Below are positions 43,427-54,212 of a stretch of 64,000 nucleotides of DNA, in pieces. How positions within the stretch are numbered: the stretch's first letter is position 1; each line of letters opens with the position of its first letter. The position numbers were made by a program, and so were the translations under genes. Under the pieces are notes generated by a model that made no database searches, was not told where the DNA came from, and saw only the letters and a list, made by a program, of their open reading frames with translations. Origin of the DNA: Limnephilus marmoratus (lineage: Eukaryota; Arthropoda; Insecta; Trichoptera; Limnephilidae); NCBI GenBank assembly GCA_917880885.1, contig OU862934.1, positions 30,612,734-30,676,733 on the forward strand, read 5' to 3'.

Positions 43427-45496
43427 ATGGCACTAAGGCAGTATAAATTCTTTTCAATATAAAGGCAATATAAATTCTTTTCAATATAAATTCTTTCTCT
43501 CATTTATATTCTTACAAATCCATATCAAATCTAAAATGATTTATACAAAACAGATTTATAAAAAATAAGTATAAAACACATAGAAAAACTCATTAGAATT
43601 CCAAAAAGCAAATATTTTTTTAAAAAATTACTGAACAAATATACTAAAGTCTACAAATTTTGATAAAATTTTAAGCTCTAGTATTAGTACTATTATAATT
43701 CGTGTAACTAATGAAAATTTTTTCATTCAACAACCATGTAAATAACATGTAGCTAGTTTTAAGTCAACTTTACAATCGTATATTACACGATAAAACATCT
43801 ATGTATAAGAAATCATTTAACGTTACGCTAAGATAAGCGTTCTCTTAGTAGGTTTTACAATAACAAAACCAAACATAATATATCATGCTTTAATATAGCA
43901 CATATCGTTTATATCATTCTATAATGCAACATGTACTTAAGATAACTTTTAAATATAACTATAACATAATGTATGTAATATTGATCATGTTAACAAAATA
44001 ACACACATTGATGTATCCATTCATGAATAACTTATCCAAGTTTCAAACCACCCCGCTAGACGCGTTGACTTTCACATGTATCTTTAGTAACTTTTAACTA
44101 ACTTTGATTACGTTTTGCGTATTTTTATAATATTATGGAATTTAACCATGTTCAGTCGAATGTTTGCTGACATTTACATATCCGAATGAACATGTTGTTG
44201 AGATTTTAACATTTAAATCATACAATAATTTTTATACCATTTCTTTTAATGAAATGTAATTGCTTATAACAATATGATTATTTTTTATCCATATCCTATC
44301 AAGCGTACATGTCCCTCGCCTGATAGAATGTGTTGATAATTTTTTTTTTTAAACTATAAATTACTCCTTAAGTGTTTACAAAGGTATTAGCAAATACACA
44401 TCAAGTTCATTTATAAAAACCAGTATAAAATTATATAAACTACACTTGTAAACAATTGATGAGATATTATCACTATAAAAATGATAGATTAAGGATTTCA
44501 TACCTCATGTTCATAGAAAACGAATATGTTGTACATTTTATAATATCTACTACTTTCCAAATCTGAAATATTTGATTAGTTTAAGATCAAACATTCTAAA
44601 CCTGTATTATATAATAAATAGTTTTAGCCATGTACTTTATCATATTCCAGTAATAGAGTATTTACTTTACATGAATAATAAGCTATAGTTATTCTAACAC
44701 TGTTATATTATCGGAACATAATATGTCTTATATTTACCACAAATTACCTGAAAGGGTGATTTGAATTAAAGCATAAGTGCGTGACACTCCTTGCTCCAAA
44801 CAAAAAACGTTTGTTGACGCAGTAACTTTTAAGTATTTTCTCTCTAAACTAATAATTTTATTTGTTAATAATACACAATTGAAGTATTGTGAGGTATTTT
44901 TAATATGTATATTAATTTTAAGTGATACTAGTCGCAAACATCCTGTACATATGCTCCAAACATAAAGTTTGTAGATGCAATTCATTGATTATATACATAG
45001 TCAATCTAGTTGGAGCATACTCCTAGAAATAACATTATGTTTATAGCTTCAAATTCAAAATCCATGTTAAAATACTATATTTATAATGTTACACATATAT
45101 TTCACAATCAAGTAAGTTTTTAAATTTAGCTTTAAAAGTTAGGTGACATACAATGTTGCATTTTTAATCTAATCCAGAAGTCAGCATGTTTCGTGTGGTG
45201 GGTGGTCCCACACAGAATAAACCAAGTTTATATAATGTATGTCAAATCACTTTTGAAACTGTTTATATTAAAATACAGAATCACTCTTCCTTCTATTTAC
45301 GACTGTAAAATCTAATTTAAGTAATCATATCTAATGCATTTCAGAAAATATAATAACATATTGTTAAATTAAAAGCAGATTATTATTCGACACTACTCAC
45401 AATACCAACATGTGATGTTTTTTCATTATATTTTCTGGAACGCATTGAAACCAATAAACTATTTTTACATTTATTTTTTATGTCGTTTTTCAAACT
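43427..45496 (+). other. Long 3' noncoding region of the LTR element
   Basis: About 2.1 kb of AT-rich sequence between integrase and the polypurine tract. A small tandem duplication (AATATAAATTCTTTTCAATA) lies at 43440-43500. I see no env-like frame, signal peptide or transmembrane coding stretch, and no TE that I recognise. It is longer than expected for the lineage and might hold an extra insertion. Confidence 0.6.
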
Positions 45497-45508
45497 GGGA
45501 GGAAGGTA
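45497..45508 (+). other. Polypurine tract
   Basis: GGGAGGAAGG immediately before the 3' LTR, the expected plus-strand primer. Confidence 0.8.
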
Positions 45509-45837
45509 TGTAGAGAATGACAGCGATTTCATTTTACAGCCATAAAGTAATTTTGTATAAGGGTATCCCTGAGATCTGAGCGCTTGCGGGCCAGACGCCA
45601 GAATAAACTCGTAGGCAACTTCATTCCCTTACTTGCGCCCTTTTGGGTCGTTCGTCGCTGTTCGCTGTCATACTCGCCATTTTCCTTCAAATCCTTCTGA
45701 ATCGAACTTTTGTCGTGTCATGCTTTGTATCCAACATTCAATAAACGTGGAGTCCGGAACCTCAACCTGTGTATTAATTTATCTTCATACCTTGGCTACA
45801 TTAGTAAGTACGATCCTACCAAATAAAGTAATTGCCA
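45509..45837 (+). repeat. 3' LTR
   Basis: About 98.5% like the 5' LTR. Differences by eye: C for T near 45588, one T missing near 45682, T for C near 45748, and two bases near the 3' end (GTAATTGCCA). Confidence 0.9.
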
Positions 45838-45842
45838 AAACA
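45838..45842 (+). repeat. Target-site duplication, right (AAACA)
   Basis: Partner of 32489-32493. The LINE-J frame continues after it. Confidence 0.7.
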
Positions 45843-46488
45843 TGCTAAAAATTTGGTGCTCACAAAACAATCTATATTTAAATGTAGAAAAATGCAAAAC
45901 TTTGACCTTTTCCAGAAAAAAAATCTCTGTTTTTCGACTATTCAATAAATAAAATAAATTTAGAAAGAGTATCGGATATGCGGGATCTTGGCATAATAAT
46001 GGATGAGAAACTAGACTTCACGGTTCACATTCAACAAACTGCAAATAAGCGTATGAAAACATTAGGATTTGTATTAAGAACAATTAAAAACTTTGAATCG
46101 TTACAAATCATTAAACTACTGTATACATCCCTTGTTAGAAGCCTAGTAGAATATAACTCCATAGTCTGGTCGCCCTTCTACAAAATTCATATTCATACTA
46201 TTGAAAGAATTCAAAGAAAATTTCTACGTTTTGTAAATTTTAAACTTATTAATTTGTTAATTTTAACCTTTAGAGCACATAAATTACCCGTCGTTGATGA
46301 ATACTTTAAATATTCCAACATTAGAAAACCGACGAAAAATAAACGACCTAACTTTTTTATTAAAATTATTAAACGCTAAATTCGACAGTTGTGAACTCCT
46401 GCAATTAATAAATCTACATGTACCTACACGAACAACTAGACAAACATTGACATTTTATATACGTACATCTCATTCGAACTATGATTAA
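45843..46488 (+). pseudogene. LINE-J reverse transcriptase, right part
   Basis: Continues the protein broken at 32493. It shows LKIWCSQNNLYLNVEKCKT, then MRDLGIIMDEKLDFTVHI, GFVLRTIKNFESLQIIKLLY, LVRSLVEYNSIVWSPFY and IERIQRKFLRFVNFKL. A small deletion near 46255 shifts the frame, and INLHVPTRTTRQT follows in the frame starting near 46294. A stop near 46486 ends it, before the natural end of the family. Confidence 0.85.
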
Positions 46489-46932
46489 CATTCTCCAATA
46501 CAACGTTTGCATAGTCTTGGTAACAAATACTTAAACAATCTGGATGTATTTGACAATAATTTGAACCTAGCAAACTTCAAACGCCTTATGTGCCAACTAT
46601 TTATTTCAACCTATCCCATAAACTAATGTGAACAACAATTTTAAACATTACCTACTTTATGTCAACTACTATATTTTATGGACTATATTTTGTTTCTTAT
46701 ATTTTATGTTACCTGTATTTTGCTAACGCTTATATTTTATGTAACCTAAATTTTTTATTTAAATTTTTTTAACCCTTTTATTTTTTCTAACCTATATTTT
46801 GTTTTTAACAAATATTATATTACTTGTATTGTGTATTGTATTTTGTAAACCCATTCTTTACACTGTAATTAAAAAAATGTACTGCATTCTATGTAAAAGC
46901 CCTATGGGCGTTTAAATAAAATAAATAAATAA

Positions 46933-47015
46933 TATTTATTTGCCGCCCCGGGATCCGATCCCGCCACTTTCGGATGGCGAGTCAAGAGCCTTACCGCTGC
47001 ACTACGCCCGCTCTC
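46933..47015 (-). mobile_element. SINE-A head only
   Basis: Minus strand: A box TAGTGCAGCGG and a B-box-like GGATCGGATCC in a tRNA-like head, abutting the AATA tail of LINE-J. The body is absent. It resembles an unfinished or deleted SINE and is not a folded functional tRNA gene. Confidence 0.75.
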
Positions 47016-47197
47016 ATACAACTCCTCAGACCTTGACCATGTTATGTAAGTAGGTCAGAATATTTCCCCGTTGCTTTAAAATACAAATAAATGGAATAAT
47101 TGTAAACGTATTCCAAAACCAAAAACTGTCTTTGAAAGGTAATGAAATACGCTTGCAATTTTTATTTATTTATACAAATGTTTTAAATATACAAATA

Positions 47198-48512
47198 CTA
47201 GCTGACCCGATAAACGTTGTTCTGCCATATAAATTAATTCTAGTAAATATTTTGGTTGTTAAATAAATAATAACGAATATTTTGTAAGTGTGTGTAAATG
47301 ACAGAAAGAGGAATTGAGCGCTGTAGACGATGACCGCCGATAAAAGCAAAAAACACCAACTAAAGTAGGAAAATTAAATAAAGAAAATCAATATGAATTT
47401 CGAAGAGCAATTGAGTGTACGATATTTTTTGTCAGTTCGTCTTTAGCCAACACAAATAAGCTTGGATACGCGCCATAAATATATTTGGATCCATTTTCTT
47501 AATCAATTAATAATTTATGCTATGAGACCATGAGGGCGCCATCTATGGTTTTTGTATTGTATTGAATTTACCTGTGTGACTTGAAGTTCGGTATATTCAT
47601 GCATTTCCTTACCTCTGTGAAGCAGGCAATTGCTTCCGACGGGAGTGTTGGTGAAAGGCCAACAGATGTCACTGGTCAGTCATTATCAAGTGGTTCACCC
47701 AGTGATTGAATTATTGTTGTGCCTAGGATTTGGCATGTATTATTGATAGGCAGATTTATGTTTTGATTGTTGAAACTTCCTTGCTGTGCGAAACATCTGT
47801 TAAGATTATGCAATACCGCCTTGATATTTTTTAATGAAAAGAAGTGTCTTTTGTGTTGGACATCGTGGATGAGCTGCATTCTCTGAGTGAGTATTGTTTG
47901 TTTTCACTTTGGAATTTGGAATTACTGGGTCAACTGTTTTTGTGTCACATAGGGAAGAATTCAATTTTCGTTAATTTACATAGGGTAGTCATTCCCTCGT
48001 ATCAGGGGCTATTTACACGCCCCTACAAAGCTCGATGGTTTGTCCACGCGAGAACATGATGCCGAATGAAATATCAAAATGACGCGACGCTTCTCGTGAA
48101 TGTCTTGCACTTGTGTGGATGTAAGTTCGATGAGGCGGACGTAGCGCCATCTGTCATTCAACAACATAAATAATTTCGTTCTGTTTGAAATACGAAAGAC
48201 GGTTTAATTTGTTCACACAAAAACACTAAAATCGCGATAAAAAATGGGAGGGTGGGGGTAGGAGGGTTAAAATTTGGAGTTATAAGTATTTTTTGATGCC
48301 TAATAAAAAAAATACAAACCAAAAAAAATGTCAAATATATAGAATTTTTTTTCTGGGTAGGGATACTCTAATCACGTAGCGGTATGAAATATACTTTAAA
48401 AACCTATTCTCAAACCTTCCAAATATACGTAAAAAATTTCATAAAAATCGGTCAAGCCGTTTCGGAGGAGTGCGACCACAAACACCGTGACACGAGATTT
48501 ATATATATAGGA
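47198..48512 (-). mobile_element. Helitron-3, 1.3 kb non-autonomous
   Basis: On the minus strand it starts TCCTATATATATAAATCTCG (after A) with GTGTCACGGTGTTTGTGGTC next, and ends GGCAGAACAACGTTTATCGG then GTCAGCTAG before T. The CGGGTCAGCTAG terminus is shared with Helitron-1. No Rep/helicase frame. Interior sequence near 48380-48450 matches 49770-49850. Confidence 0.7.
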
Positions 48513-48514
48513 TT

Positions 48515-48784
48515 GAATGAAACCTTTAAAATGTTTTAAAAGTGACGAACCTAATGTTAGGTTAAGTTAAGAACAAAAGACACTGGTATTGAAAAATAAA
48601 TACTTACGTATTTTACAAATAAGACAAATGAATTATAAATGATAAAATTGCCTTCCTTTTTTGTCGTTCAATGAAATATTTTTTTTTTTTTGTTTGTTAA
48701 AGTTTTTTTAAAGTGATAACTTCTTTAGCACCGTTGTGATTTGAAACTCAATGAAACGAAAAAGGGACACTAAAAAGAGACAAA
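48515..48784. other. No gene recognised
   Basis: AT-rich. Short poly(T) at 48681-48691. Confidence 0.4.
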
Positions 48785-48945
48785 GTAATACGTCTGTAGG
48801 ATTTATTCTGCGAGAGAATGAGATAGAATAATCGGTCTCCTCTTTATGCATTGCTTCGAAGCCGCCCCCCCTTCCTTACACTTGTCAACTTTAGTTTTCT
48901 AAAGGTTCCACTTCTACCGCGTGTGAACTGCACACTTGTAATCTA
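48785..48945 (+). repeat. Repeat R4, copy 2
   Basis: GAGAATGAGATAGAATAATCGG, AGTTTTCTAAAGGTTCCACT and CTACCGCGTGTGAACTGCAC; see also 25245-25395 and 55072-55195. Confidence 0.75.
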
Positions 48946-49088
48946 TATATGCAATACTTCTCCACAAAATTATTTAATTTACTCCCTCTTGCAACAAAAA
49001 AACCATTAAAAAATAGCCGACTTCAAAAGAAGCATAAAGATATGGATTATGGACATGGGAAGGAAGAATATAGATACAATTTTTTTTT

Positions 49089-49553
49089 TAATTAGCTCCA
49101 CACAGGAGGCCCCGTGGAAAATTATTTCCCACAGGGCCTATGTCATCTTAGGGGATGCTTTGTGGAGGGTCTTTTTAAGAAAGGTAAGGATAGGAAATTC
49201 TGGGAAGCGAAAGGTTTGAGGGGTGGTTAGGAATCTGGTGGTCAGTATGTCCAGGAGTGACGGACGTATGAATCCATCCCTCCAACTGCGGTGCAAGGCG
49301 ATGGGTCGAAAGAGTCCGGCTAGAAAAGTTAAAAGGTCTCCCTCAACCACTCTCCTTCGATCCGGCCCACCACTCAGCAGGTTGACAGACGCATCCGCCG
49401 CCAAGACCTGGACAAACCTCACCGAATGAACCCGGGCACCCCTGCTAAGTCACCAAACGTAGCGAACCACTTGGAGTGTCCTATGACAGCGGTGTTGGTT
49501 ATCCAATAAATGGTTCCCAGGGCGGCGGTACCCATACACGCCTCCTAAATTGT
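49089..49553 (-). mobile_element. SINE-B, full-length reference copy
   Basis: Minus strand, about 465 bp. The 5' end is CAATTTAGGAGGCGTGTATGG. Next come GCCGCCCTGGGAACCATTTA, GATAACCAACACC, GGTCTTGGCGGCGGATGCGT and CGGATCGAAGGAGAGTGGTT. The 3' end is GGCCTCCTGTGTGGAGCTAA, followed by poly(A) (T run at 49081-49090 on the plus strand). No canonical tRNA-, 5S- or 7SL-like head was recognised. It is probably retroposed by LINE machinery because of the poly(A) tail and variable 5' truncation. Confidence 0.85.
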
Positions 49554-49649
49554 ATTATTCATTTTGTAACCTAATTAAGATTAATGCTTGTATGGTACTT
49601 TCTTTTATTATGTTCATCTGTAATATTTTAACGTAGGTATTTACTTATA

Positions 49650-50150
49650 TTTCAAACAAGAATTCTTGTACAATGTATCCTTAGAACGGGGTACCCCAGG
49701 AAGGACACATTTTTCTCTAAAAAACTGTAAAACAAAGGAAAAAAATATATTTTTTGTGAAAATTCTTCGAAACGAATCGACTGATTTTTATGAAATTTTT
49801 TATGTATATTTGGTAGGTATGAGAATAGGTCATAAAGTATATTTCATACCGCTAGGTGGTTAGGGTGTCCCTTTCCAGAAGGTGATTAGGGTGTCCCTAT
49901 CAAAATTGATTGGTATTTGACTCAAATTTTTTATAGAACATTGCATTTTAGCAGAAGAGTGTTTCTATACATAATGGTAAGCTCTGGCTTTAATAAATTA
50001 GAATAAAAAAATTACTACAAGTGGTGCGCGAGTGGTTTGAAAATGAGTGTTTTTCGTATATTTTAGCGGCAAGGAGGGAAGGCAAGAATGGTCTTGCAGG
50101 GAAAAACTATTTCTTGAATGCCTTTGCAACGCATGCCGGGAACCAGCTAG
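49650..50150 (+). mobile_element. Helitron-like element with Helitron-2 3' end
   Basis: The 3' end is CGCATGCCGGGAACCAGCTAG (CTAG 50147-50150) before T. The interior at 49775-49855 (TTTTTATGAAATTTTTTATG, GGTATGAGAATAGG) matches Helitron-3 sequence. The 5' end is not certain. The phrase TTAGGGTGTCCCT is tandemly repeated at 49860-49900. Confidence 0.6.
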
Positions 50151-50154
50151 TTTT

Positions 50155-50699
50155 TTATATAAATAATAGAACTAGTTGAAGTCCCCGGCGTCACAAGGGA
50201 AATAAAGTAATAATAATCCCTAAAAGCGAATTCAACACAAAAGTCTCGATCCGGCTCGAAGGACCATACGTTTCTTAATAAAATATTTTTTTATAAATAT
50301 GTTTTTTTCGCGTCGTTAGCAGAATTTTTGTATAAATAATTCAGGAACGCATTGAAAATGTCCGCTTTTCATTTGAGAGTGAATCTAGTTAAATCAACAC
50401 CAATAAGACTTGGTAGAAAGTCCGATTGCAGTTTGCACACAGGTAAATAACAGGTGGATGAAAACCGTTTACCGAATTACAATACCTGTAATTTAGCTGC
50501 AGATGGGAACTTCAGTTGCAGTCTACGAGTGTCAACATAAATAAAAGGGAATCTTCCAGAGATACATTTCTGTCAACTACCTGCGGATTCAGATCTTGGA
50601 GATTTTAAAGTTTTCTATGTACTTAATTACAATTTCAAAGAAAACGATTATCTATTTAGAGATTCTAAATAATCTCATTCTGCTTTATTCATTTTTTTA
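50155..50699. other. No gene recognised
   Basis: GATCCGGCTCGAAGGACCAT at 50249-50268 resembles, on the minus strand, a leader motif of some BEL/Pao elements. No LTR or coding found. Confidence 0.35.
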
Positions 50700-50895
50700 G
50701 GTAAACTAGAGTCTCATCTGCCCGGAGCCAGTGAGGCTATTGCATCCGGAATTATGGTAATTTGTGAGTGAAGAGAGTGAGTAGGGATGGACGTAAAATC
50801 TGAGGAATGTTGGAGAATACCTCATTATTTGGATCTAGTCACTAAATACGTCTAAAGCTATTTCAAGCAACGTTTTCATTTTTAACGTTGTTTTT
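50700..50895 (-). mobile_element. SINE-A fragment
   Basis: Minus strand, 3' half of SINE-A (CAGTGAGGCTATTGCATCC on the plus strand, GCTATTTCAAGCAACGTTTT). It stops where LINE-R begins. Confidence 0.75.
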
Positions 50896-50897
50896 TT

Positions 50898-51075
50898 CAA
50901 ACTAACTAACCATCATGCCGTTTCTACACAGTTACACAGAGAGGCCGGACCTTTAAATTCACATTCACACATCGTTTGATACATACTCGTCTATTATTCT
51001 GACTCTTGATGTGGCACGGGATGGTGCCATGTCTTCCTCGGACGTCCCCGACTTCTTCTACCATTCTCATTAGCG
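50898..51075 (-). mobile_element. LINE-R 3' end fragment
   Basis: The reverse complement matches 3115-3300 (GAAGAAGTCGGGGACGTCCG, CGGCATGATGGTTAGTTAGTT). Confidence 0.75.
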
Positions 51076-51296
51076 TTATAATATTAAATATTTCATAAAA
51101 CACTTTTTGTAGAATTAGGTAAGAAGATGCAATTTTCAGAATTGTTTAAATCAGGTATATTGTTGTATATTTTTCTATTATGGTCCTAAATTTGAATGTC
51201 GTTATTTTATTGGTCAATGACATACATATTCTTATCGCTTTTATATATGAATTTATAAAGACTGTAAGTTTATAACGCTAATAAATTTATTTTATT

Positions 51297-52035
51297 TTAT
51301 TTATTTCTTTAACGCCCAAAGGGCTTTTACATTTTGGTAGTACAAATAATTCATGACAGATTATTTTTAAACATATACAGAAATAATAAAAATAAAATTT
51401 GATGAAAAAACACACATGTCATAACAATACAAAAATACAGCGATTTCACAGGTTTTCAGAAAAACAGATGTTTAGGAATAGGTTTTTTACAAGATAAAGA
51501 AGTTTATGTTAAATATGTCAATATCACCTAAGTACTGATTTACCATAGTGTGAAATCGTTGTATCGGAGAGTGGGCAATGTAGTTCCACTTACGAATGCT
51601 ACAGTAGAATAGTGTATTTTGTCGTGTAGTTACTGTCGGTATTCTTGTTAAGTTAATGAGTTGCAGTAGTTCGCAACAGTCAAATTTAGAGTTATCTCGT
51701 TTATTTTACGTCTGTCTTCTAGTGTGTGTATTTTTAGAATATTTAATAATAAATTATATTTTAAGTCTTCTAGTGGGATATTCAATTTAAAATTTATAAA
51801 ACGCAGAATTTTATTTTGTATTCGTTCAATGTTATTAATGTGAATTTTGTAAGATGGAGACCTAACTACTGAGTTATATTCCATTAGGCTTCTAAATAGA
51901 GATACATATAATAATTTAATGACTTGTATGGAATTAAAGTTTTTGGTTGTTCATTAATCGAAGCCTAGTGTTTTCACACCTTTGTTTACAATTTGGTGGA
52001 TATGATTGGCAAAACTTAGTTTTTCATCCAAAATA
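51297..52035 (-). mobile_element. LINE-J copy, 3' half
   Basis: Minus strand. The coding part at 52035-51648 includes IILDEKLSFANHI, SLMEYNSVVRSPSYKIHI, IERIQNKILRFINFKL and LEDRRKINEITL. The 3' UTR runs to a GCCCTTTGGGC hairpin (about 51314-51326) and a (TTTA)n tail at 51290-51305 as seen on the plus strand. Confidence 0.8.
51648..52020 (-). pseudogene. LINE-J reverse transcriptase C-terminus
   Basis: Degraded frame of the thumb region. The open part (51648-51884) starts in MEYNSVVRSPSYK. Upstream stops lie near 51955-51960. It is the same domain as 45960-46250 and 12860-13130. Confidence 0.75.
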
Positions 52036-52059
52036 ATTTTGAATAAATAAAATAAAACA

Positions 52060-52380
52060 TTCTCCGTACATGCCTTTCCACGTTCATTGTTCTACATACC
52101 AAAACCATCTGGGCGTCCTTTTCTTATTCTTACTCATTAGTCTTACATCAGTCTTGCATTCTTTGCGGATCTCCACATTTCTCACGCCGTCATGCATGAT
52201 TTTACCTACTCCTCAGGGATCCCATTTCTACAGCATTCAGTCTACTTTCACCTTTCCACTGCCACTTTCATGCCTCACTACTACACATCAGAATAGGTAC
52301 CAACACTCCATTTTGGACTGCTAGGTTTGCATCTTTGGATAGTTTTAGCGCCAACTGCGCTCAATTCCCCATTAATTGAG
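52060..52380 (-). pseudogene. LINE-R reverse transcriptase fragment
   Basis: The reverse complement carries GCGCTAAAACTATCC, GCAGTCCAAAATGGAGTGTT and AATGCTGTAGAAATGGGATC, matching 2760-3080. Several indels; no long frame. Confidence 0.7.
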
Positions 52381-52384
52381 TTTA

Positions 52385-52690
52385 GCTTAGCTGATAATGG
52401 TTTAATTATCAGTTATTTACGTTCTGAACGCCTCAACGCGAAAATACAAGGAAATTTATTTTATGAATGAACTAGGAAAACAGTAAAATATCTACTATAC
52501 AGGAAAACTTAATATCTGTACGGAGGTATTTTTACGATGGGTAGTATATTTTTACCATCCCTTTGGGGCTAGCATCTTTTAAAGGGTTAAAAAATGTACA
52601 AAACAACATCGTATAAGTAAATCCTTTAAATCTTTGAAATATGAAATGCTAGGACAAACCTGCTGCGTTTCGAAACTGAACAATCTTAAT
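52385..52690. other. No gene recognised
   Basis: AT-rich, nothing supported. Confidence 0.4.
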
Positions 52691-52697
52691 TTTATTT

Positions 52698-53107
52698 TTT
52701 TTAATTAATTCCCCTCGGGACCTGTCGTCTTTGCAGATGCTGTGTGGATGGTCGTTTTACGAAAGGAGTAAGAAAAAGATAGTAGGTGTGTATAGGAATC
52801 TAGGGGTCAATGTTGCCAGGAGTGACGGATGTATGAATCCACCCCTCCCATTGCAGTGCTAGGCGATGTTCCGAGAGAGTATGGCTGGAGAAGTCTAAGG
52901 GACTTCTCTCGATCCGGCCTTCCATTCAGCTGGTGGGCAGATGCACCTGCCGCCAAGACCCACACAAACCTTATCCGATGAACCCGGGCACCCCGGCTAA
53001 GTCTTGCGGTGCCCGAGTCACACTTGGGGTGACCTATGGCAGAGGTTTTGGTTATTCAATAAATGGTTCCCGGGCCGTGGTACCTATATCCGCCTCCCAA
53101 ATTGAGT
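52698..53107 (-). mobile_element. SINE-B, nearly full-length
   Basis: Minus strand. The head has CAATTTGGGAGGCGGATATAG at 53083-53103 and the 3' end lies at 52698-52745 (CACAGCATCTGCAAAGACGA, CCGAGGGG). It has a small duplication of GACTTCTC near 52890-52910. Confidence 0.8.
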
Positions 53108-53285
53108 TGTAATGGGTGCACTCAATAAAATTTTGGACAAAAAAGTCTGGTTTTCTAATGAGAGCGAAAAATATTCTGTACAAGTTACATCATTGAACGA
53201 GTCGAAAAATCCATGCTGAACAGGTGAGACTTAAATAAAATTGGTAAGTGAATTTAAATAATGAGAGTATGAAAAATAGGTGACC

Positions 53286-53887
53286 CGACAATTCGTCCTG
53301 CGACAATTCATCCGGCGACAGTTCATCCTGCGACAGTTCATCCGGCCGACATTTCATCCTGCCGACAGTTCATCCTGCCGACAGTTCATCCTGCCGACAG
53401 TTCATCCTGCCTGATCATTTAGAAGATTTTTATTAAGTAAGTATGCAAAGAGGATATACGGCCGTACAACCAAAATCGATATACTTATATCTGAAGGCAT
53501 CTTGAGTGGAAATCCGCCTTAAAAATATTTTTACTAAATAGGTTAGGTTAGGTTAGGTTAGGTTAGGTTAGGTTAGGTTAGATTGTACGGCCATATATCC
53601 TCTTTGCATAACTTACTTGAAGAAAAAATCTTCTAAATGATCAGGCAGGATGAATTGTCGCCGGATGAACTGTCGCAGGATGAACTGTCGCCGGATGAAT
53701 TGTCGCAGGATGAACTGTCGGCCGGATGAATTGTCGGCAGGGTGAACTGTCGCCGGATGAACTGTCGCAGGATGAACTGTCGCAGGATGAACTGTCGCCG
53801 GATGAACTGTCGCAGGATGAACTGTCGGCCGGATGAACTGTCGCAGGATGAACTGTCGCCGGATGAATTGTCGCAGGATGAACTGTC
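53286..53887. repeat. Palindromic element with minisatellite arms and TTAGG core
   Basis: Left arm: about eight 15-17 bp units of GACAGTTCATCCTGCC (53286-53410), then a unique arm (53409-53468, GCAAAGAGGATATACGGCCG). The spacer ends in eight GGTTA units (53541-53580). Right arm: the reverse complement of the unique arm (53584-53647), then about sixteen units of GGATGAACTGTCGCM (53646-53887). The left and right arrays are mutual reverse complements with different copy number. No coding. The frames across the arrays are repeat translations. Confidence 0.9.
53541..53580 (+). repeat. (TTAGG)n, eight units
   Basis: Uninterrupted GGTTA run, the insect telomeric unit, located internally in the palindrome. 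Confidence 0.95.
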
Positions 53888-53975
53888 ATGGAACCGAAAA
53901 ATAAGCCCTTTAAAATTATGTTCCTATTTTTCGTAATCCAAAACCGATGAAACCAAAAATAGCGACCCTAAAAAG

Positions 53976-54018
53976 AGACAAACTTGGGAGGCGGAACGGG
54001 TACCGCCGCCCCGGGAAC
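53976..54018 (+). mobile_element. SINE-B head fragment
   Basis: AACTTGGGAGGCGGAACGGG and CCGCCGCCCCGGGAACCATT, 5' end of SINE-B only, followed by LINE-R 3' UTR in reverse. Confidence 0.75.
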
Positions 54019-54160
54019 CATTTTTATTTTATTTTTTATTTTATTTATTTGGGAAAATCAACAGATTATTTATATTTATAATAATAACATTAATAACACA
54101 CACAAAATCCAACGATATATTTTCACAGAACTTAAAATTGTAATAAAAAACTAAGGGTCC
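54019..54160 (-). mobile_element. LINE-R 3' UTR
   Basis: The reverse complement ends GTTGATTTTCCCAAATAAAT, like 3376-3398. Confidence 0.7.
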
Positions 54161-54212
54161 AGTACCCGTGAGCTAACAAGCATACAAAAATACAGCATTG
54201 TATGTACCTAAA

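Larger units (their letters stand above)
32494..45837 (+). mobile_element. CsRn1/Kabuki-type Ty3/gypsy LTR retrotransposon
   Basis: LTRs at 32494-32823 and 45509-45837 (TG...CA, ~330 bp). They differ by about five positions, so insertion is fairly recent. The primer-binding site is close to the tRNA-Trp complement. Gag has the CHCC finger that marks the CsRn1 lineage. Pol order is protease, RT, RNase H, integrase. The element is about 7.9 kb without the 5.4 kb LINE at 33462-38909. Pol is broken near 42240 and 42465, so this copy is not autonomous. Confidence 0.9.
32283..46925 (+). mobile_element. LINE-J element split by an LTR retrotransposon
   Basis: A jockey-like LINE. 32283-32493 encodes [20 protein letters not shown] and a damaged FADD region. 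45843-46925 carries the rest, and the protein frame resumes directly after one copy of the target duplication. The 3' end is at 46925: GTAAAAGCCCTATGGGC hairpin then AATAAATAAAT. All sequence between is the younger LTR element. Relatives: 12648-13772 (+) and 51297-52035 (-). Confidence 0.9.

Noticed and set aside
44734..44985. env-like gene in the gypsy 3' region
   Set aside because: The 83 aa frame is on the opposite strand, has no convincing signal peptide or transmembrane pattern and sits in AT-rich DNA.
46933..47015. Functional tRNA gene on the minus strand
   Set aside because: SINE-A head with a weak B box and no acceptor-stem pairing that I could find.
53541..53580. TTAGG run as a chromosome end
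   Set aside because: Only eight units, internal, symmetrical within a palindrome, and followed by 10 kb of other sequence.
53641..53936. Frames rich in repeated MNCRR or HPAT residues
   Set aside because: They are translations of the 15 bp minisatellite arms; every frame across such an array stays open.
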